Part shown: positions 7,891 to 16,486 of the stretch, one piece after another
How the letters are laid out: each line of letters begins with the position of its first letter
Numbering within the stretch: the stretch's first letter is position 1
NCBI GenBank assembly: GCA_910588125.1
Contig: CAJUPI010000018.1
Location: forward strand, 1 to 49,759
Length of the DNA: 49,759 nucleotides
Source: an uncultured Lachnospiraceae bacterium
GTDB taxonomy: Bacteria; Bacillota; Clostridia; Lachnospirales; Lachnospiraceae
Direction: 5' to 3'
The notes under the pieces: generated by a model
What the model saw: the letters and a program-made list of their open reading frames with translations, nothing else
Told to the model about the DNA's origin: nothing
Database searches by the model: none
Translations under genes and position numbers: made by a program

Positions 7891-9009
7891 ATGAAAAATA
7901 TCGATCAAAAAGAACTGGAAGATAAATTGGGGCTGGTGATTCATAAGCTGATGAACTTAGGAGGGCCAAAGGATGAGCAGGAGTTGGTGGAGGGAGGAGA
8001 AAAGATCGGCTTTTTCCGCCGGGATTTTGGAATCCATGAGTGGGACTGGCCTCAGGGAGTAGGGCTGTACGGGCTTCTGAAAATTATGAAAGTCATGAGG
8101 AAGGATGAGTATCGGGATTTTCTGTATCGCTGGTTTAAGGATAATATCAGTGCGGGGCTGCCGTCAAAAAATATCAATACGACTACGCCGCTTTTGACAC
8201 TCGCGGAATTGAACGAGGATTATCAGGATGAGCAATTTGAGGAGCTCTGCCTGAAATGGGCGGATTGGCTGATGTGTTGTCTGCCCCGTACCTGCGAAGG
8301 GGGATTCCAGCATGTGACCAGCGCCAACGGGGACCGGCAGGGAGTACGGCTTAACGAAAATGAAATGTGGATTGATACCTTATTTATGACTGTGCTGTTT
8401 TTAAATAAGATGGGGCAGAAGTATCACCGCCAGGAATGGATTGACGAGTCCATACATCAGGTATTGATGCATATCAAATATCTCTATGACAAGGAAAGCG
8501 GCCTGTTCTATCACGGGTGGACGTTTAATGAACGCAATAATTTCGGAGGGATTTTCTGGTGCAGGGGGAACAGCTGGTTTACCCTGGGTATTCTGGATTA
8601 TATTGATATGTTTGAGGGCACGATGAACGCGGGGTTGAAAACTTTTATTATAGATACTTATAAAGCGCAAGTGGCGAAGTTAAAGGAGATGCAGGACGCC
8701 AGCGGGCTCTGGCACACGGTTTTGCTGGATAAGACCAGTTATCTGGAAACCTCGGGGACGGCAGCGATTGCGGCGGGGATCCTGAAAGGAATCCGCTATG
8801 GAATTCTGGATGATTCGTATCTGCCCTGTGCAAGAAAGGCGATCCAGGGGATTTTAAATAATATTGATGAGGATGGGACAGTGCTCAATGTGTCGGGCGG
8901 TACAGGTATGGGATATAACGCGGAGCATTACAAAAATATCCTGATTGCGCCGATGGCGTATGGCCAATCGCTGACGATTTTGGCGCTGGCGGAGGCGTTG
9001 GCGATGTAA
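7891..9009 (+). CDS. Glycoside hydrolase family 105, unsaturated rhamnogalacturonyl hydrolase-like
   Basis: 372 residues from the ATG at 7891 (SD AAAGGAG, 7873-7879); an in-frame ATG at 7852 is less likely. The (alpha/alpha)6-barrel family GH105 removes the 4,5-unsaturated uronic acid left at the non-reducing end by pectate or rhamnogalacturonan lyases, through hydration of the double bond. Supporting motifs are EWDWPQGVGLYGL, ENEMWIDTLFM with the conserved catalytic Asp, LFYHGW, WCRGNSW (family WGRGNGW) and LETSGTAAIAAGI. There is no signal peptide, so it acts in the cytoplasm on imported disaccharides. The esterase and isomerase genes follow in the same direction. Confidence 0.88.
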   Translation: MKNIDQKELEDKLGLVIHKLMNLGGPKDEQELVEGGEKIGFFRRDFGIHEWDWPQGVGLYGLLKIMKVMRKDEYRDFLYRWFKDNISAGLPSKNINTTTPLLTLAELNEDYQDEQFEELCLKWADWLMCCLPRTCEGGFQHVTSANGDRQGVRLNENEMWIDTLFMTVLFLNKMGQKYHRQEWIDESIHQVLMHIKYLYDKESGLFYHGWTFNERNNFGGIFWCRGNSWFTLGILDYIDMFEGTMNAGLKTFIIDTYKAQVAKLKEMQDASGLWHTVLLDKTSYLETSGTAAIAAGILKGIRYGILDDSYLPCARKAIQGILNNIDEDGTVLNVSGGTGMGYNAEHYKNILIAPMAYGQSLTILALAEALAM

Positions 9010-9025
9010 ATGCAGGGAGGGAACC

Positions 9026-10258
9026 ATGCAAAATGAATTTCGGTTGTTTATCCGGGCGGCGGGCGTTTATCCGGACGGCCTGGCAATACCGGAAGTATCG
9101 GATGGCTTTGACGAAACGCTTCCGCCTTTGCCCTTTGGATTGATACCGGTGAGCTTTTGTACGAGACAGGTGCCTGCGGGAATCTATAAGGCTTCTCTCT
9201 ATTTGGAGGCGCTGGAGGATATAGGGCAGTTATATCTCTTTACCGGGAGAAAGCAGCTACGGGAGGTTATTTCCATGAAATGCGGGCAGTGCCTGGAGCG
9301 GGTGTATTATCTGTCGGCAGCAGAGGTGATTCCACGGTTTTATGAGGAAAGCTATCCGGTGCAGCATTTATTCTTTACTTTTTGTACCAGGCATCCGGGA
9401 GCCGTGCGGGTGAAGGCAAAATGGGAGGCGGCCGGGAAGACGCGGAGGATTTTTTTGTGCGGGGATTCCACAGTCACCGATCATGCCAGTGAGCTTCCTT
9501 ATCATCCCGGGGCCTGTTATGCGGCCTGGGGACAGACGCTGCCGGCATTTTTGAAAGGTGAGTTTGCAGTGGAAAATCAAGCGCATTGTGGACTGACGAC
9601 AGAGGCTTTCCGGAAGGAAGGACATTTTGATATTGTCATGCGCCACATCCGGGAGGGAGATATTTGCCTGATGCAATTTGGGCATAATGACCAGAAGCTG
9701 CCACATCTTCTAGCTGACCGGGAATATCCGGATAATCTGCGGCGGTTTATCCGGGAAATCCGGGAAGCCGGAGCCTGTCCGGTACTGGTTACGCCGTTGG
9801 GAAGAAATATTTGGGATGAGGACAGGAAATATCTCGATCTTTTGGAGGATTATGCCCAGGCAGTGTGTGAGGTGGCAGAGGCGGAGCAAGTCCCCTGGAT
9901 TGATCTGCATGCTTTTTCGGTGGAATTTATTTGCAGGAACGGGCAGGAACGTTCATGCTGTTATTTTCACCCGGGAGATTATACCCATACCAACGAGTAT
10001 GGGGCCTGTGTATTTGGCTCTTATGTGGCAAAGCGGCTTGCCGGCTTGTTTCCGGAAACTTTAAAAACCCGGGAAGAAATGGGGGATTTTGTCCCGCCAG
10101 ACGGGTTGTGGGACAAGCTGGGATTACATGGCCGAAAAAGCAGGGCAGAGAATCAGCGGGAACAATTTGATAATATGGAGAAATCGACAGCAGAACTGGT
10201 GCGGGTGATCCGGGAGGCAAAAGAAGAGGGGATGGCTGGAAACGGAGGTGTTACATGA
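9026..10258 (+). CDS. Rhamnogalacturonan acetylesterase-like SGNH hydrolase (CE12 type)
   Basis: 410 residues. An N-terminal region of about 140 residues looks like a beta-rich accessory domain. The SGNH/GDSL catalytic domain follows: FLCGDSTVTDH (block I, nucleophile Ser), a Gly in block II, QFGHNDQK (block III) and DYTHTNEYGA (block V, catalytic Asp/His). This matches the RhgT/YesT/YesY group that removes acetyl groups from galacturonate residues. No signal peptide, so cytosolic like the GH105. GGGAGGG at 9016-9022 sets the ATG at 9026. Its stop overlaps the next start by four bases (ATGA). About 60 residues after the catalytic His form a helical tail. Confidence 0.85.
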   Translation: MQNEFRLFIRAAGVYPDGLAIPEVSDGFDETLPPLPFGLIPVSFCTRQVPAGIYKASLYLEALEDIGQLYLFTGRKQLREVISMKCGQCLERVYYLSAAEVIPRFYEESYPVQHLFFTFCTRHPGAVRVKAKWEAAGKTRRIFLCGDSTVTDHASELPYHPGACYAAWGQTLPAFLKGEFAVENQAHCGLTTEAFRKEGHFDIVMRHIREGDICLMQFGHNDQKLPHLLADREYPDNLRRFIREIREAGACPVLVTPLGRNIWDEDRKYLDLLEDYAQAVCEVAEAEQVPWIDLHAFSVEFICRNGQERSCCYFHPGDYTHTNEYGACVFGSYVAKRLAGLFPETLKTREEMGDFVPPDGLWDKLGLHGRKSRAENQREQFDNMEKSTAELVRVIREAKEEGMAGNGGVT

Positions 10259-11067
10259 AGATAGGGGTTCGGGCCCATGATTATGGGAAGCGGAAGATCG
10301 AAGAAATGGCGGCTCTGCTTCATGACGAAGGATACGGGGCGGCACAGATCGTATTGCCGAAGGCATTTATGGAGATTGACCGGTATGAAGACGTGACACC
10401 GGAGATTTTGGAGCGTGTACGCCGGGCTTTTGAGAAAAACGGTCTGGAAATTCCGGTGCTGGGCTGCTATATGGATTTGGGAAATCCCGATGGCAAGGTG
10501 CGGGAGTATGCGGTGAAGACCCTGAAGCAATGCCTGGCCTGGGGGAAGGAGCTGGGAGCCGGAGTGGTCGGAACAGAGACGGCTTATCCCCATCTGAAGG
10601 AGGAAGAGAAGAAGCTTTGGAGACCTTATATGATGGACAGTATACAGAGGGTGATGGAGACGGCACAGCGATTGGATATGCGGCTGGCGCTGGAACCGGT
10701 TTACTGGCATCCTTTAGCGGATTTGGAGAGCACAATGGAGGTGATTCGCATGGTGGGGGACGAAGAACACCTGCGGATGATTTTTGATGCCTCCAATCTG
10801 CTGGAATTTCCGGAATCTACGGATCAGGATGAGCTGTGGACCTGTTGGCTGGAGAAAATAGGGGATTATGTAGATGTGCTGCACATCAAGGATTTCAGCC
10901 TTGACAAAAGGCGGCGGTATCAGCCGGAGCCGTTGGGAAAAGGAGTGATGCGTTATGAGGCGGTCAGCCGTTGGCTAAGAAAACAGAGACGGAAGATCAG
11001 CCTGATAAGGGAGGAGATGAGCCTTTTGTTTGTGGAAGAAGATCTGGCTTTTATGAGGAATCTGTGA
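10255..11067 (+). CDS. Sugar phosphate isomerase/epimerase-like TIM-barrel protein
   Basis: 270 residues of the AP-endonuclease-2/xylose-isomerase-like TIM barrel family. The likely metal ligands and catalytic residues are visible at strand ends: GTETAYP, LALEPVYWHP (Glu), IFDASNLL (Asp), VLHIKDF (His) and a late REEM (Glu). The ATG overlaps the esterase stop (ATGA), so the two are translationally coupled. It is probably an isomerase or epimerase for the sugar released by GH105, but substrate cannot be read from sequence. It is the last gene of the pectin-type cluster. Confidence 0.8.
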   Translation: MKIGVRAHDYGKRKIEEMAALLHDEGYGAAQIVLPKAFMEIDRYEDVTPEILERVRRAFEKNGLEIPVLGCYMDLGNPDGKVREYAVKTLKQCLAWGKELGAGVVGTETAYPHLKEEEKKLWRPYMMDSIQRVMETAQRLDMRLALEPVYWHPLADLESTMEVIRMVGDEEHLRMIFDASNLLEFPESTDQDELWTCWLEKIGDYVDVLHIKDFSLDKRRRYQPEPLGKGVMRYEAVSRWLRKQRRKISLIREEMSLLFVEEDLAFMRNL

Positions 11068-11122
11068 AGCAAGAAAGATAATTCTATCCGCTGATGACAG
11101 CGAAAAAACAGACCCCGGGCCT

Positions 11123-11267
11123 CAATGTCATTAAGTTTGGCGCTGAGAATATTCAGCCATGGAATAAGGAGCGGGAAGAGGCCGGAAAAAGCGGCAGGCC
11201 ATTTCCGGCCTCTTCCCGCTCCTTGTTCCATGGTGTATCTTCTGAAAAAATTAATTAAATGACATTG
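11123..11267. repeat. 145-bp palindromic element (MITE-like) or oversized terminator
   Basis: Core arms 11157-11188 and 11202-11233 are complementary at 31 of 32 positions, the odd one forming a G-U pair in RNA, around a 13-base loop. Outside them, CAATGTCATT (11123-11132) and its exact complement (11258-11267) form a second arm pair, and CCCGG appears on both flanks (11114-11119 and 11273-11277). The element lies between two convergent genes and would act as a bidirectional terminator. Nested arms of this size are also typical of miniature inverted-repeat elements. I could not define target-site duplications. Confidence 0.7.
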
Positions 11268-11286
11268 CATATCCCGGCATCCTTTG

Positions 11287-12183
11287 TCAGGGATTATTTT
11301 TTTTATAAATTTCCCATGCCTGTGCAGCTAAAATATCTTTCAGTGCCTTTGGCTCGATGACTTCAACGTGCGCCCCAAAGGAAAGAAGATATCCGATGAG
11401 CCAGGGATCCACTGGCATTTCTGTGCGAACAATGAAATCCCCGTTTTTCTGACGATCGATCTCTGTCTCGTCAAATTCATCATAGACCCGGTAGGCGATT
11501 TCCCTGGAAAACAGAAGGACAATCCGGGGCTGTGGCTGCGGCCAATGGTTCTCCGGCTTGGGATATGGCCTTGGCACAAAGGCCTGCTTCAATAGCTCCA
11601 GTCTTATAATACGGTTCAGCTTGAATATACGGAAATCCTGCTTTTCCAGGCAAAAAGCCTTTAGATACCATTCCTTTGATTTATAGGACAGCTTTAATGG
11701 CTGGACGATCCGTTCGCTTTTTTTGCTGTTAGTGTTTTCATAAATAATCCGTATTTCCTTATGTCCGATGATTGCTGTTTTCAGCATTTCGAATTTGGTG
11801 TTGTCGCTGGTGGATTTCCCCCAACGGGAAAAATCTATTTCCAGCCAATCTTCCGTGTTTACATGGAAAAGTGCCGACAGCTTTGTCAGCATTTCTTGAC
11901 CGGAGAAATAGCCTGCGGCGGAGACACTCTGCAGGGCTGTCAACACCTCCTGCCTTTCCTTCTCAGAGAAAATCGCCCGATCCAGAATAAAATCATGTAA
12001 TAAATGGATCCCGCCATTTCTTCCCGGTTCTGCATAAATGGGAATACCCGCGCCGCTCAATGCTTCGACGTCGCGATAAATGGTCCTGGGGGAAACTTCA
12101 AATTTGGCTGCCAGTTCAGGGGCAGTAGCTTGTTTCTTGTCTAAAAGATAATACAAAATTTTGAACAGGCGGCTGTCTGACAT
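11287..12183 (-). CDS. WYL-domain (YafY-type) transcriptional regulator
   Basis: 298 residues. Residues 1-60 are a DeoR-like winged helix (ATAPELAAKFEVSPRTIYRDVEALSGAGIPI). The centre (about 140-210) is a WYL domain with IRIIYEN, the PLKLSYKSKEWYLKAFC segment and RIFKLNRI. The C-terminal 75 residues are the WCX extension. Such regulators usually repress or activate their own or nearby genes and bind small ligands or nucleic acid. A -10 TATAAT is visible on the minus strand (12224-12229), with a short AAAGG ribosome-binding site. The stop lies inside a 15-base sequence also present at the zinc-ribbon operator. Confidence 0.88.
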   Translation of the reverse strand: MSDSRLFKILYYLLDKKQATAPELAAKFEVSPRTIYRDVEALSGAGIPIYAEPGRNGGIHLLHDFILDRAIFSEKERQEVLTALQSVSAAGYFSGQEMLTKLSALFHVNTEDWLEIDFSRWGKSTSDNTKFEMLKTAIIGHKEIRIIYENTNSKKSERIVQPLKLSYKSKEWYLKAFCLEKQDFRIFKLNRIIRLELLKQAFVPRPYPKPENHWPQPQPRIVLLFSREIAYRVYDEFDETEIDRQKNGDFIVRTEMPVDPWLIGYLLSFGAHVEVIEPKALKDILAAQAWEIYKKNNP

Positions 12184-12300
12184 CTTTTATTTCCTTTTTG
12201 ATAGTAAAATCTTTTTGTTCTTAATTATACCACAGTTTTTCATCACAAGTTCGAATACGTAAAAATATTTTACAAAAGAATACAAAAAAGATATATTTGA

Positions 12301-12838
12301 GAGGAGACCCGGCGGGATATCACCAATGCTATGGCACATGAGTTGAAAACACCGCTGGGAATAATAAGAAATTTTGCGGAGAATATTTTGGAACATAACA
12401 GGGAGGAAAAAAGGGACTATTATCTGGAACAAATTATCGGACAGACCGAGGAAATGGACCGTCTAGTTGTGGAAATGATTGAGATTTCCAAGCTGGATTC
12501 CGAGGAGCTGATTCTGGAAAAGGAAGCAGTGTCTTTTCGAGAACTGGCCCGGGAACAGATGGCAAGACTTGAACCGGCGATTCGGGAAAAAGGAATCCTG
12601 GTGGAGTATGAAGGGGAGGAGGATTTTCTGGTAACGGGGGTTAAGACGTGCATTTGAGCTGTTTTATACCGGAGAGGAAAGCCGAAGTAAAAGGGGCAAA
12701 CATATGGGAATGGGACTGTTTCTGGCACGGAAGATCCTGGGACTTCATGGGCTTCAGGTGACGATTGGCAATACAGAGGATGGGGTGCGGGTGGCGGTGG
12801 AAAGAACTGCGGCAGCTTACAGGACGCATTCCAGCTGA
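12301..12838 (+). pseudogene. Sensor histidine kinase remnant, 5'-truncated and internally deleted
   Basis: The first part (12301-12657) begins directly after an in-frame TGA and reads into ITNAMAHELKTPLG, a HisKA box with the phospho-acceptor His, followed by the dimerisation helices. It is broken near 12640. A different frame then continues from about 12654 with FYTGEESRSKRGKHMGMGLFLARKILGLHG, the F and G2 boxes of the ATPase domain, ending at the TGA 12836-12838. The sensor and membrane part, the N box and the G1 box are missing. The tail overlaps the GNAT gene on the other strand by about 22 bases. This is a decayed kinase, not an active gene. Confidence 0.8.
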
Positions 12839-13347
12839 CAATCAAAGGGTTCAGCCTGAACGTGCTGCTGGTTATAGGCCCTGGCTTCCACACATCCCAT
12901 TTTTCGGTAAAAAGCCTGTGTTTCGACAGAGGAGTGGGCGGAGATATAGAGTTTGGCAGCGCCATGTTCCTTTGCCCATTTCTTTGCCGAGAGAAAGAGA
13001 TTTTTGCCGATGCCCAGGCCCCGCATATCTTCTGATACATGGATACTGGTCAAATCCAGATATTTTTGTTCCCCGCCAAACAGAGCAGACTCCACAGAGA
13101 CGAAGCCTTTTAGCATATGGCCATTAAATGCAGCATAGACAAGACCACCAGATTCTAACGTGTTTTTCAGGCAGGAAGTCAGGATCTGGTAGTCTTTTTC
13201 TGTCCAGTCATCGATAAAAGGGGCGTCCTTTATCGTCCACCTTCCGTTTTCCTTGCGCCAGCATTTGGTGACAACCTGATGGCGGATAAAATGCCGGAAC
13301 AGTTCAGGACAAAGTTCGTTTTGCGTTATGTTTCGATATTGCATCAC
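12817..13347 (-). CDS. GNAT-family N-acetyltransferase
   Basis: 176 residues, one GNAT domain. The acetyl-CoA pyrophosphate loop is seen in motif A, LTSIHVSEDMRGLGIGKNLFLSAKKWA (R/Q-x-x-G-x-G/A pattern: RGLGIG), followed by AKLYISAHSSVETQAFYRKMGC (motif B). The substrate is unknown. GGAGG lies upstream; GTG at 13347 is spaced 10 bases and the adjacent ATG at 13344 is 13 bases, so either could start the protein. Its promoter region faces the cutC promoter. Confidence 0.85.
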   Translation of the reverse strand: MMQYRNITQNELCPELFRHFIRHQVVTKCWRKENGRWTIKDAPFIDDWTEKDYQILTSCLKNTLESGGLVYAAFNGHMLKGFVSVESALFGGEQKYLDLTSIHVSEDMRGLGIGKNLFLSAKKWAKEHGAAKLYISAHSSVETQAFYRKMGCVEARAYNQQHVQAEPFDCQLECVL

Positions 13348-13432
13348 TTATGGTTTTCCTCCCGTTGTTTTTATGATAAGTATAGACAAACAGAAGAAAA
13401 AATACAATCCCCAATTATTTTGAGTTTCCGAC

Positions 13433-13509
13433 GCGAAGGGGGGAACTGGTGCTGGGAATGTGTTATACTAAACCAGAGAAGATGTACGAGGAAAAGGAGA
13501 GTGAAGAGT
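13433..13509 (+). promoter_or_regulatory. cutC promoter and leader, copy of the TRAP-operon element
   Basis: CGAAGGGG (13433-13440) is followed 18 bases later by a -10 region with TGT then TATACT (13464-13469). The TRAP element at 3773-3808 has the same spacing; both share GGGAAT, the TATACTAAA stretch, a downstream ATGTAC, and the purine-rich sequence with ACGAGGAAAAGGAGA up to the start codon. The cutC copy lacks about 80 bases of leader present at the TRAP copy. Confidence 0.6.
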
Positions 13510-14301
13510 ATGAGAAGCAAGAGAGAAAAAAGTTATATAGCAGAGATATGCTGTGGCGGCTTTTACGATGCAAGGCAGGCTGCTTTGGGCGGGGCAGAAC
13601 GGATTGAGCTGAACAGTGCACTGATGTTAGGAGGATTGACCCCGACGGTATCGACGCTTGATTTGATAAAGGAACAGTTCCCCGGTTTGCGGGTGGTTGC
13701 CATGGTTCGCCCCCGTGGCGCCGGATTTTGTTATGGAGAGGAAGAATTTTGGGCAATGGAGAGGGAATGCCAAAGCCTGCTGGAACATGGGGCGGATGGC
13801 ATTGCCTTCGGATGCCTGCGAGAGGATGCCACCCTGGATGAAGAGAAAAACCAAAGACTCGTGGAACGGATTCAGAAACGTGGGAGGGAGGCCGTGTTCC
13901 ATCGTGCCTTTGATTGCTGCAAAGATCCTTATCTGGCAATGGAGCAACTGATTCATATGGGGGTGAACCGTGTGCTGACTAGCGGATTAAGGCCGACGGC
14001 ATTGCAGGGAATGGCATTGATCGGTGAACTGCAGGAACGTTTTGGCAGCAGAATTGACATTTTGGCAGGAAGCGGGATTAATGCCAATAATGTCTGCGAG
14101 CTGATAGAAAAGACAGGAATCCGTCAGGTTCACAGCTCCTGCAAAGCCTGGAAGCTCGATCCGACGACCGTGCGTGGTGATGTATCTTTTTGTATGGCTC
14201 CCGGCAGGAGCGAGTGCCAGTACGATGTGGTATCAAAGGAACTGGTGCAGGGATTGGTGGAAAAGGTGGCGGCTTTTGACAAAAAAGAAGAGGGGATATA
14301 A
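13510..14301 (+). CDS. cutC: Copper homeostasis protein CutC family
   Basis: 263 residues from the ATG at 13510, 10 bases after AAGGAG; longer in-frame versions run into the upstream promoter and GNAT gene and are rejected. The TIM-barrel CutC family is recognised by EICCGGFYDARQAALGGAERIELNSAL at the start, MVRPRGAGFCY, ERECQSLLEHGADGIAFG, HRAFDCCKDP, LTSGLRPTALQG and LAGSGINANNV. The biochemical role of CutC is disputed; the link to copper comes from E. coli genetics and human homologues. It shares its promoter element with the TRAP operon. A BLAST family assignment should be simple. Confidence 0.9.
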   Translation: MRSKREKSYIAEICCGGFYDARQAALGGAERIELNSALMLGGLTPTVSTLDLIKEQFPGLRVVAMVRPRGAGFCYGEEEFWAMERECQSLLEHGADGIAFGCLREDATLDEEKNQRLVERIQKRGREAVFHRAFDCCKDPYLAMEQLIHMGVNRVLTSGLRPTALQGMALIGELQERFGSRIDILAGSGINANNVCELIEKTGIRQVHSSCKAWKLDPTTVRGDVSFCMAPGRSECQYDVVSKELVQGLVEKVAAFDKKEEGI

Positions 14302-14306
14302 AGAGC

Positions 14307-14376
14307 TTAATACAATCTTAATGTCAGAGGACGGATGTTAATGCACATTTCATGTCTGGTATGACATAATGATAAT
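14307..14376 (+). promoter_or_regulatory. Promoter and candidate KdpE-type operator of the potassium operon
   Basis: TGCACA (14342-14347) and CATAAT (14365-14370) are 17 bases apart. Upstream are three TTAAT copies at 14307, 14318 and 14338, that is 11 and 20 bases apart, the last abutting the -35. Spacing of about one turn and direct orientation fit OmpR/PhoB-family activators such as KdpE. Operator identity is inference. Confidence 0.5.
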
Positions 14377-14406
14377 ATAAAGTTCAGGGCGGAAGGAAAT
14401 GAAGAG

Positions 14407-15738
14407 ATGGGAGGACTGGAAAAGAGATTATCTTCATCACAAATTATTATTCTTGGTTTTGCGATGGTTATTCTGTTTGGCAGCCTGCTGCTCATGCTTC
14501 CGATCGCCATACGGGATGGCCAGAAAGTGGGTTTTATTGATGCATTGTTTACGGCAACCTCTGCTGTCTGCGTGACGGGCCTGGTGGTGCGGGATACGGC
14601 TACCTGCTGGACTGGTTTTGGGCAGGCCGTGATTCTTTTGCTGATACAGATCGGCGGCATGGGGGTGATAACGGTTGCCGTGGCGGTTGCGGTAATTTCC
14701 GGAAAGAAAATCAGCCTCAAACAGCGCAGCACCATGCAGGAGGCGATCAGTGCGCATCAGGTGGGAGGAATTGTCAGGCTGACGAGCTTTATCATTGGAA
14801 CAACGGCCTTTTTGGAGCTGCTGGGCGCGGCAGTTATGGCTCCGTCCTTTTGCCGGGAGTTTGGCGTCGGCAAGGGAATCTGGTATGCTTTGTTCCATTC
14901 GATATCGGCCTTCTGTAATGCCGGATTTGATCTGATGGGCAGTAAATCGCCCTATTCTTCTCTGACATCCTATGCCGGAGAAGGCGTAATCAATTTCACG
15001 GTCATGGCCTTGATTGTGACAGGAGGAATCGGTTTTCTGACATGGGAAGATATCAAGGCCAACCGGCACCGCGTCCGGAGATATCGAATGCAGAGCAAGG
15101 TGATTTTGAGTGTTACTGCAATGCTGATTATGATTCCGGCAATCTACTTTTTCTTCTTTGAATTGTCAGGATATCCTTTAAAGGAGCGTATATTGGGTTC
15201 TTTATTTCAGTCGGTTACGGCGAGAACGGCAGGGTTTAATACGTTAGACTTAAGTCGAATGAGTGAGGCCGGGCAGACTGTGATGATTGTGCTGATGCTG
15301 GTGGGAGGCTCTCCCGGTTCCACGGCTGGCGGTATGAAAACCACGACCTTTGCCGTACTGCTGTCCACGGCTGTTTCTGTGTTTCGTCACCGGGAACATA
15401 CACACTTTTTTGGCCGGAGGCTGGATGAGGATACCGTGCGGAACGCGGTGACGATTTTTATGATGTATCTTGTGCTTTTTTTGACCGGGGGATTGGCAAT
15501 CAGCCGTGTGGAAGGGCTTGGGCTTTTGGAATGCCTGTTTGAAACATCGTCGGCAGTGGCAACGGTGGGCCTGACATTGGGATTGACGCCACAGCTTGGG
15601 TTGCTGTCCCGGATAATTCTGATTTTTTTGATGTACATAGGCCGGGTTGGCGGGCTGACTCTGATTTTTGCAGCATTGTCCGGGAACCGGAAAGGGAATA
15701 CGGCGAGACTGCCACAGGAAAAATTGACTGTAGGATAG
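14407..15738 (+). CDS. ktrB: TrkH/KtrB-family potassium uptake membrane subunit
   Basis: 443 residues, KtrB-sized. Four pore repeats carry the loops of this superfamily: TATSAVCVTGLVV, FCNAGFDL, TARTAGFNTLD and TSSAVATVGLTLGL, each with a conserved Gly of the selectivity filter. Ten or so hydrophobic helices are visible. It transports K+ (often with Na+) and is gated by a cytosolic KtrA/TrkA ring, encoded next. The promoter and possible KdpE sites lie just upstream. KtrB and TrkH are hard to separate by eye; size and the paired single-RCK gating subunit favour Ktr. Confidence 0.9.
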   Translation: MGGLEKRLSSSQIIILGFAMVILFGSLLLMLPIAIRDGQKVGFIDALFTATSAVCVTGLVVRDTATCWTGFGQAVILLLIQIGGMGVITVAVAVAVISGKKISLKQRSTMQEAISAHQVGGIVRLTSFIIGTTAFLELLGAAVMAPSFCREFGVGKGIWYALFHSISAFCNAGFDLMGSKSPYSSLTSYAGEGVINFTVMALIVTGGIGFLTWEDIKANRHRVRRYRMQSKVILSVTAMLIMIPAIYFFFFELSGYPLKERILGSLFQSVTARTAGFNTLDLSRMSEAGQTVMIVLMLVGGSPGSTAGGMKTTTFAVLLSTAVSVFRHREHTHFFGRRLDEDTVRNAVTIFMMYLVLFLTGGLAISRVEGLGLLECLFETSSAVATVGLTLGLTPQLGLLSRIILIFLMYIGRVGGLTLIFAALSGNRKGNTARLPQEKLTVG

Positions 15739-15804
15739 GGATAACGGCAAGAAAGGGCCAGAAAGCATGAGGAAAATCAGGCCACGGTGGATAAGGAGGA
15801 TGGG

Positions 15805-16452
15805 ATGAAAGCGATACTATTGATTGGGCTGGGAAGATTTGGCAGGCATATTGCCGGGAAGCTTAACGATTTGAATCATCAGATTATGGCGGTAGATCAT
15901 AACGAGGAACGGGTCAACGCCGCATTGCCTTTCGTGACCAGCGCGCAGATTGGCGACAGTACCAACGAAGAGTTCCTTTCTTCCCTGGGAATCCGCAATT
16001 ATGACGCCTGTATTGTGACGATTGGTGACAACTTTCAGAATTCACTGGAAACAGCATCCCTTCTCAAAGAATTGGGAGCAAAAAAGGTGATTGCCAGGGC
16101 ATCCCGGGGCGTGCAGGAAAAATTTTTGTTGCGAAACGGCGCCGACGAAGTGGTGTATCCAGAAAAGCAGTTAGCGGCTTGGACGGCGATTCGCTGCACT
16201 TCCGAGCATATTCTGGATTATATTGAACTGGATCAAGAATATTCTATTTTTGAATTGACGGTCCCTGCCGAGTGGAGCGGCAACACAATCATTCAGCTGG
16301 ATATCCGCAAAAAATACGGGATAAATATCTTAGGGGTCAGAGAAAATGGCAAGTTAAATATGAATATTGTTCCGGATACCGTCCTAAGCAGAGGAAAATC
16401 TTTGTTGGTCCTGGGAAAGCCGAAAGCAGTTCAGAAATGCTTTCATATTTGA
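15805..16452 (+). CDS. ktrA: KtrA/TrkA-type potassium uptake gating subunit
   Basis: 215 residues, one RCK_N plus one RCK_C domain as in KtrA (TrkA has two of each). The N-terminal Rossmann motif is LIGLGRFGRHIA (GxGxxG), with MAVDHNEER placing an acidic residue at the end of strand 2, and CIVTIGDNFQNSLETA near residue 75. The C-terminal part (about 135-215) is the RCK_C/TrkA_C domain. It binds ATP/ADP or NAD(H) and gates the KtrB channel. AAGGAGGA (15793-15800) sets the ATG at 15805; an upstream in-frame ATG at 15787 is unlikely. ktrB lies 66 bases upstream. Confidence 0.9.
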   Translation: MKAILLIGLGRFGRHIAGKLNDLNHQIMAVDHNEERVNAALPFVTSAQIGDSTNEEFLSSLGIRNYDACIVTIGDNFQNSLETASLLKELGAKKVIARASRGVQEKFLLRNGADEVVYPEKQLAAWTAIRCTSEHILDYIELDQEYSIFELTVPAEWSGNTIIQLDIRKKYGINILGVRENGKLNMNIVPDTVLSRGKSLLVLGKPKAVQKCFHI

Positions 16453-16486
16453 TAGGGGATTGCTTTTTATAAGGAGGTGCTGTGAA

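Noticed and set aside
11278..11292. 15-base match to 3552-3566 as independent proof of a regulon
   Set aside because: In about 50 kb a few 15-base matches are expected by chance; kept only as weak support beside the palindrome.
12331..12657. Apparent short histidine kinase gene
   Set aside because: Lacks sensor, N and G1 boxes and its ribosome-binding site; it is the front piece of the pseudogene at 12301-12838.
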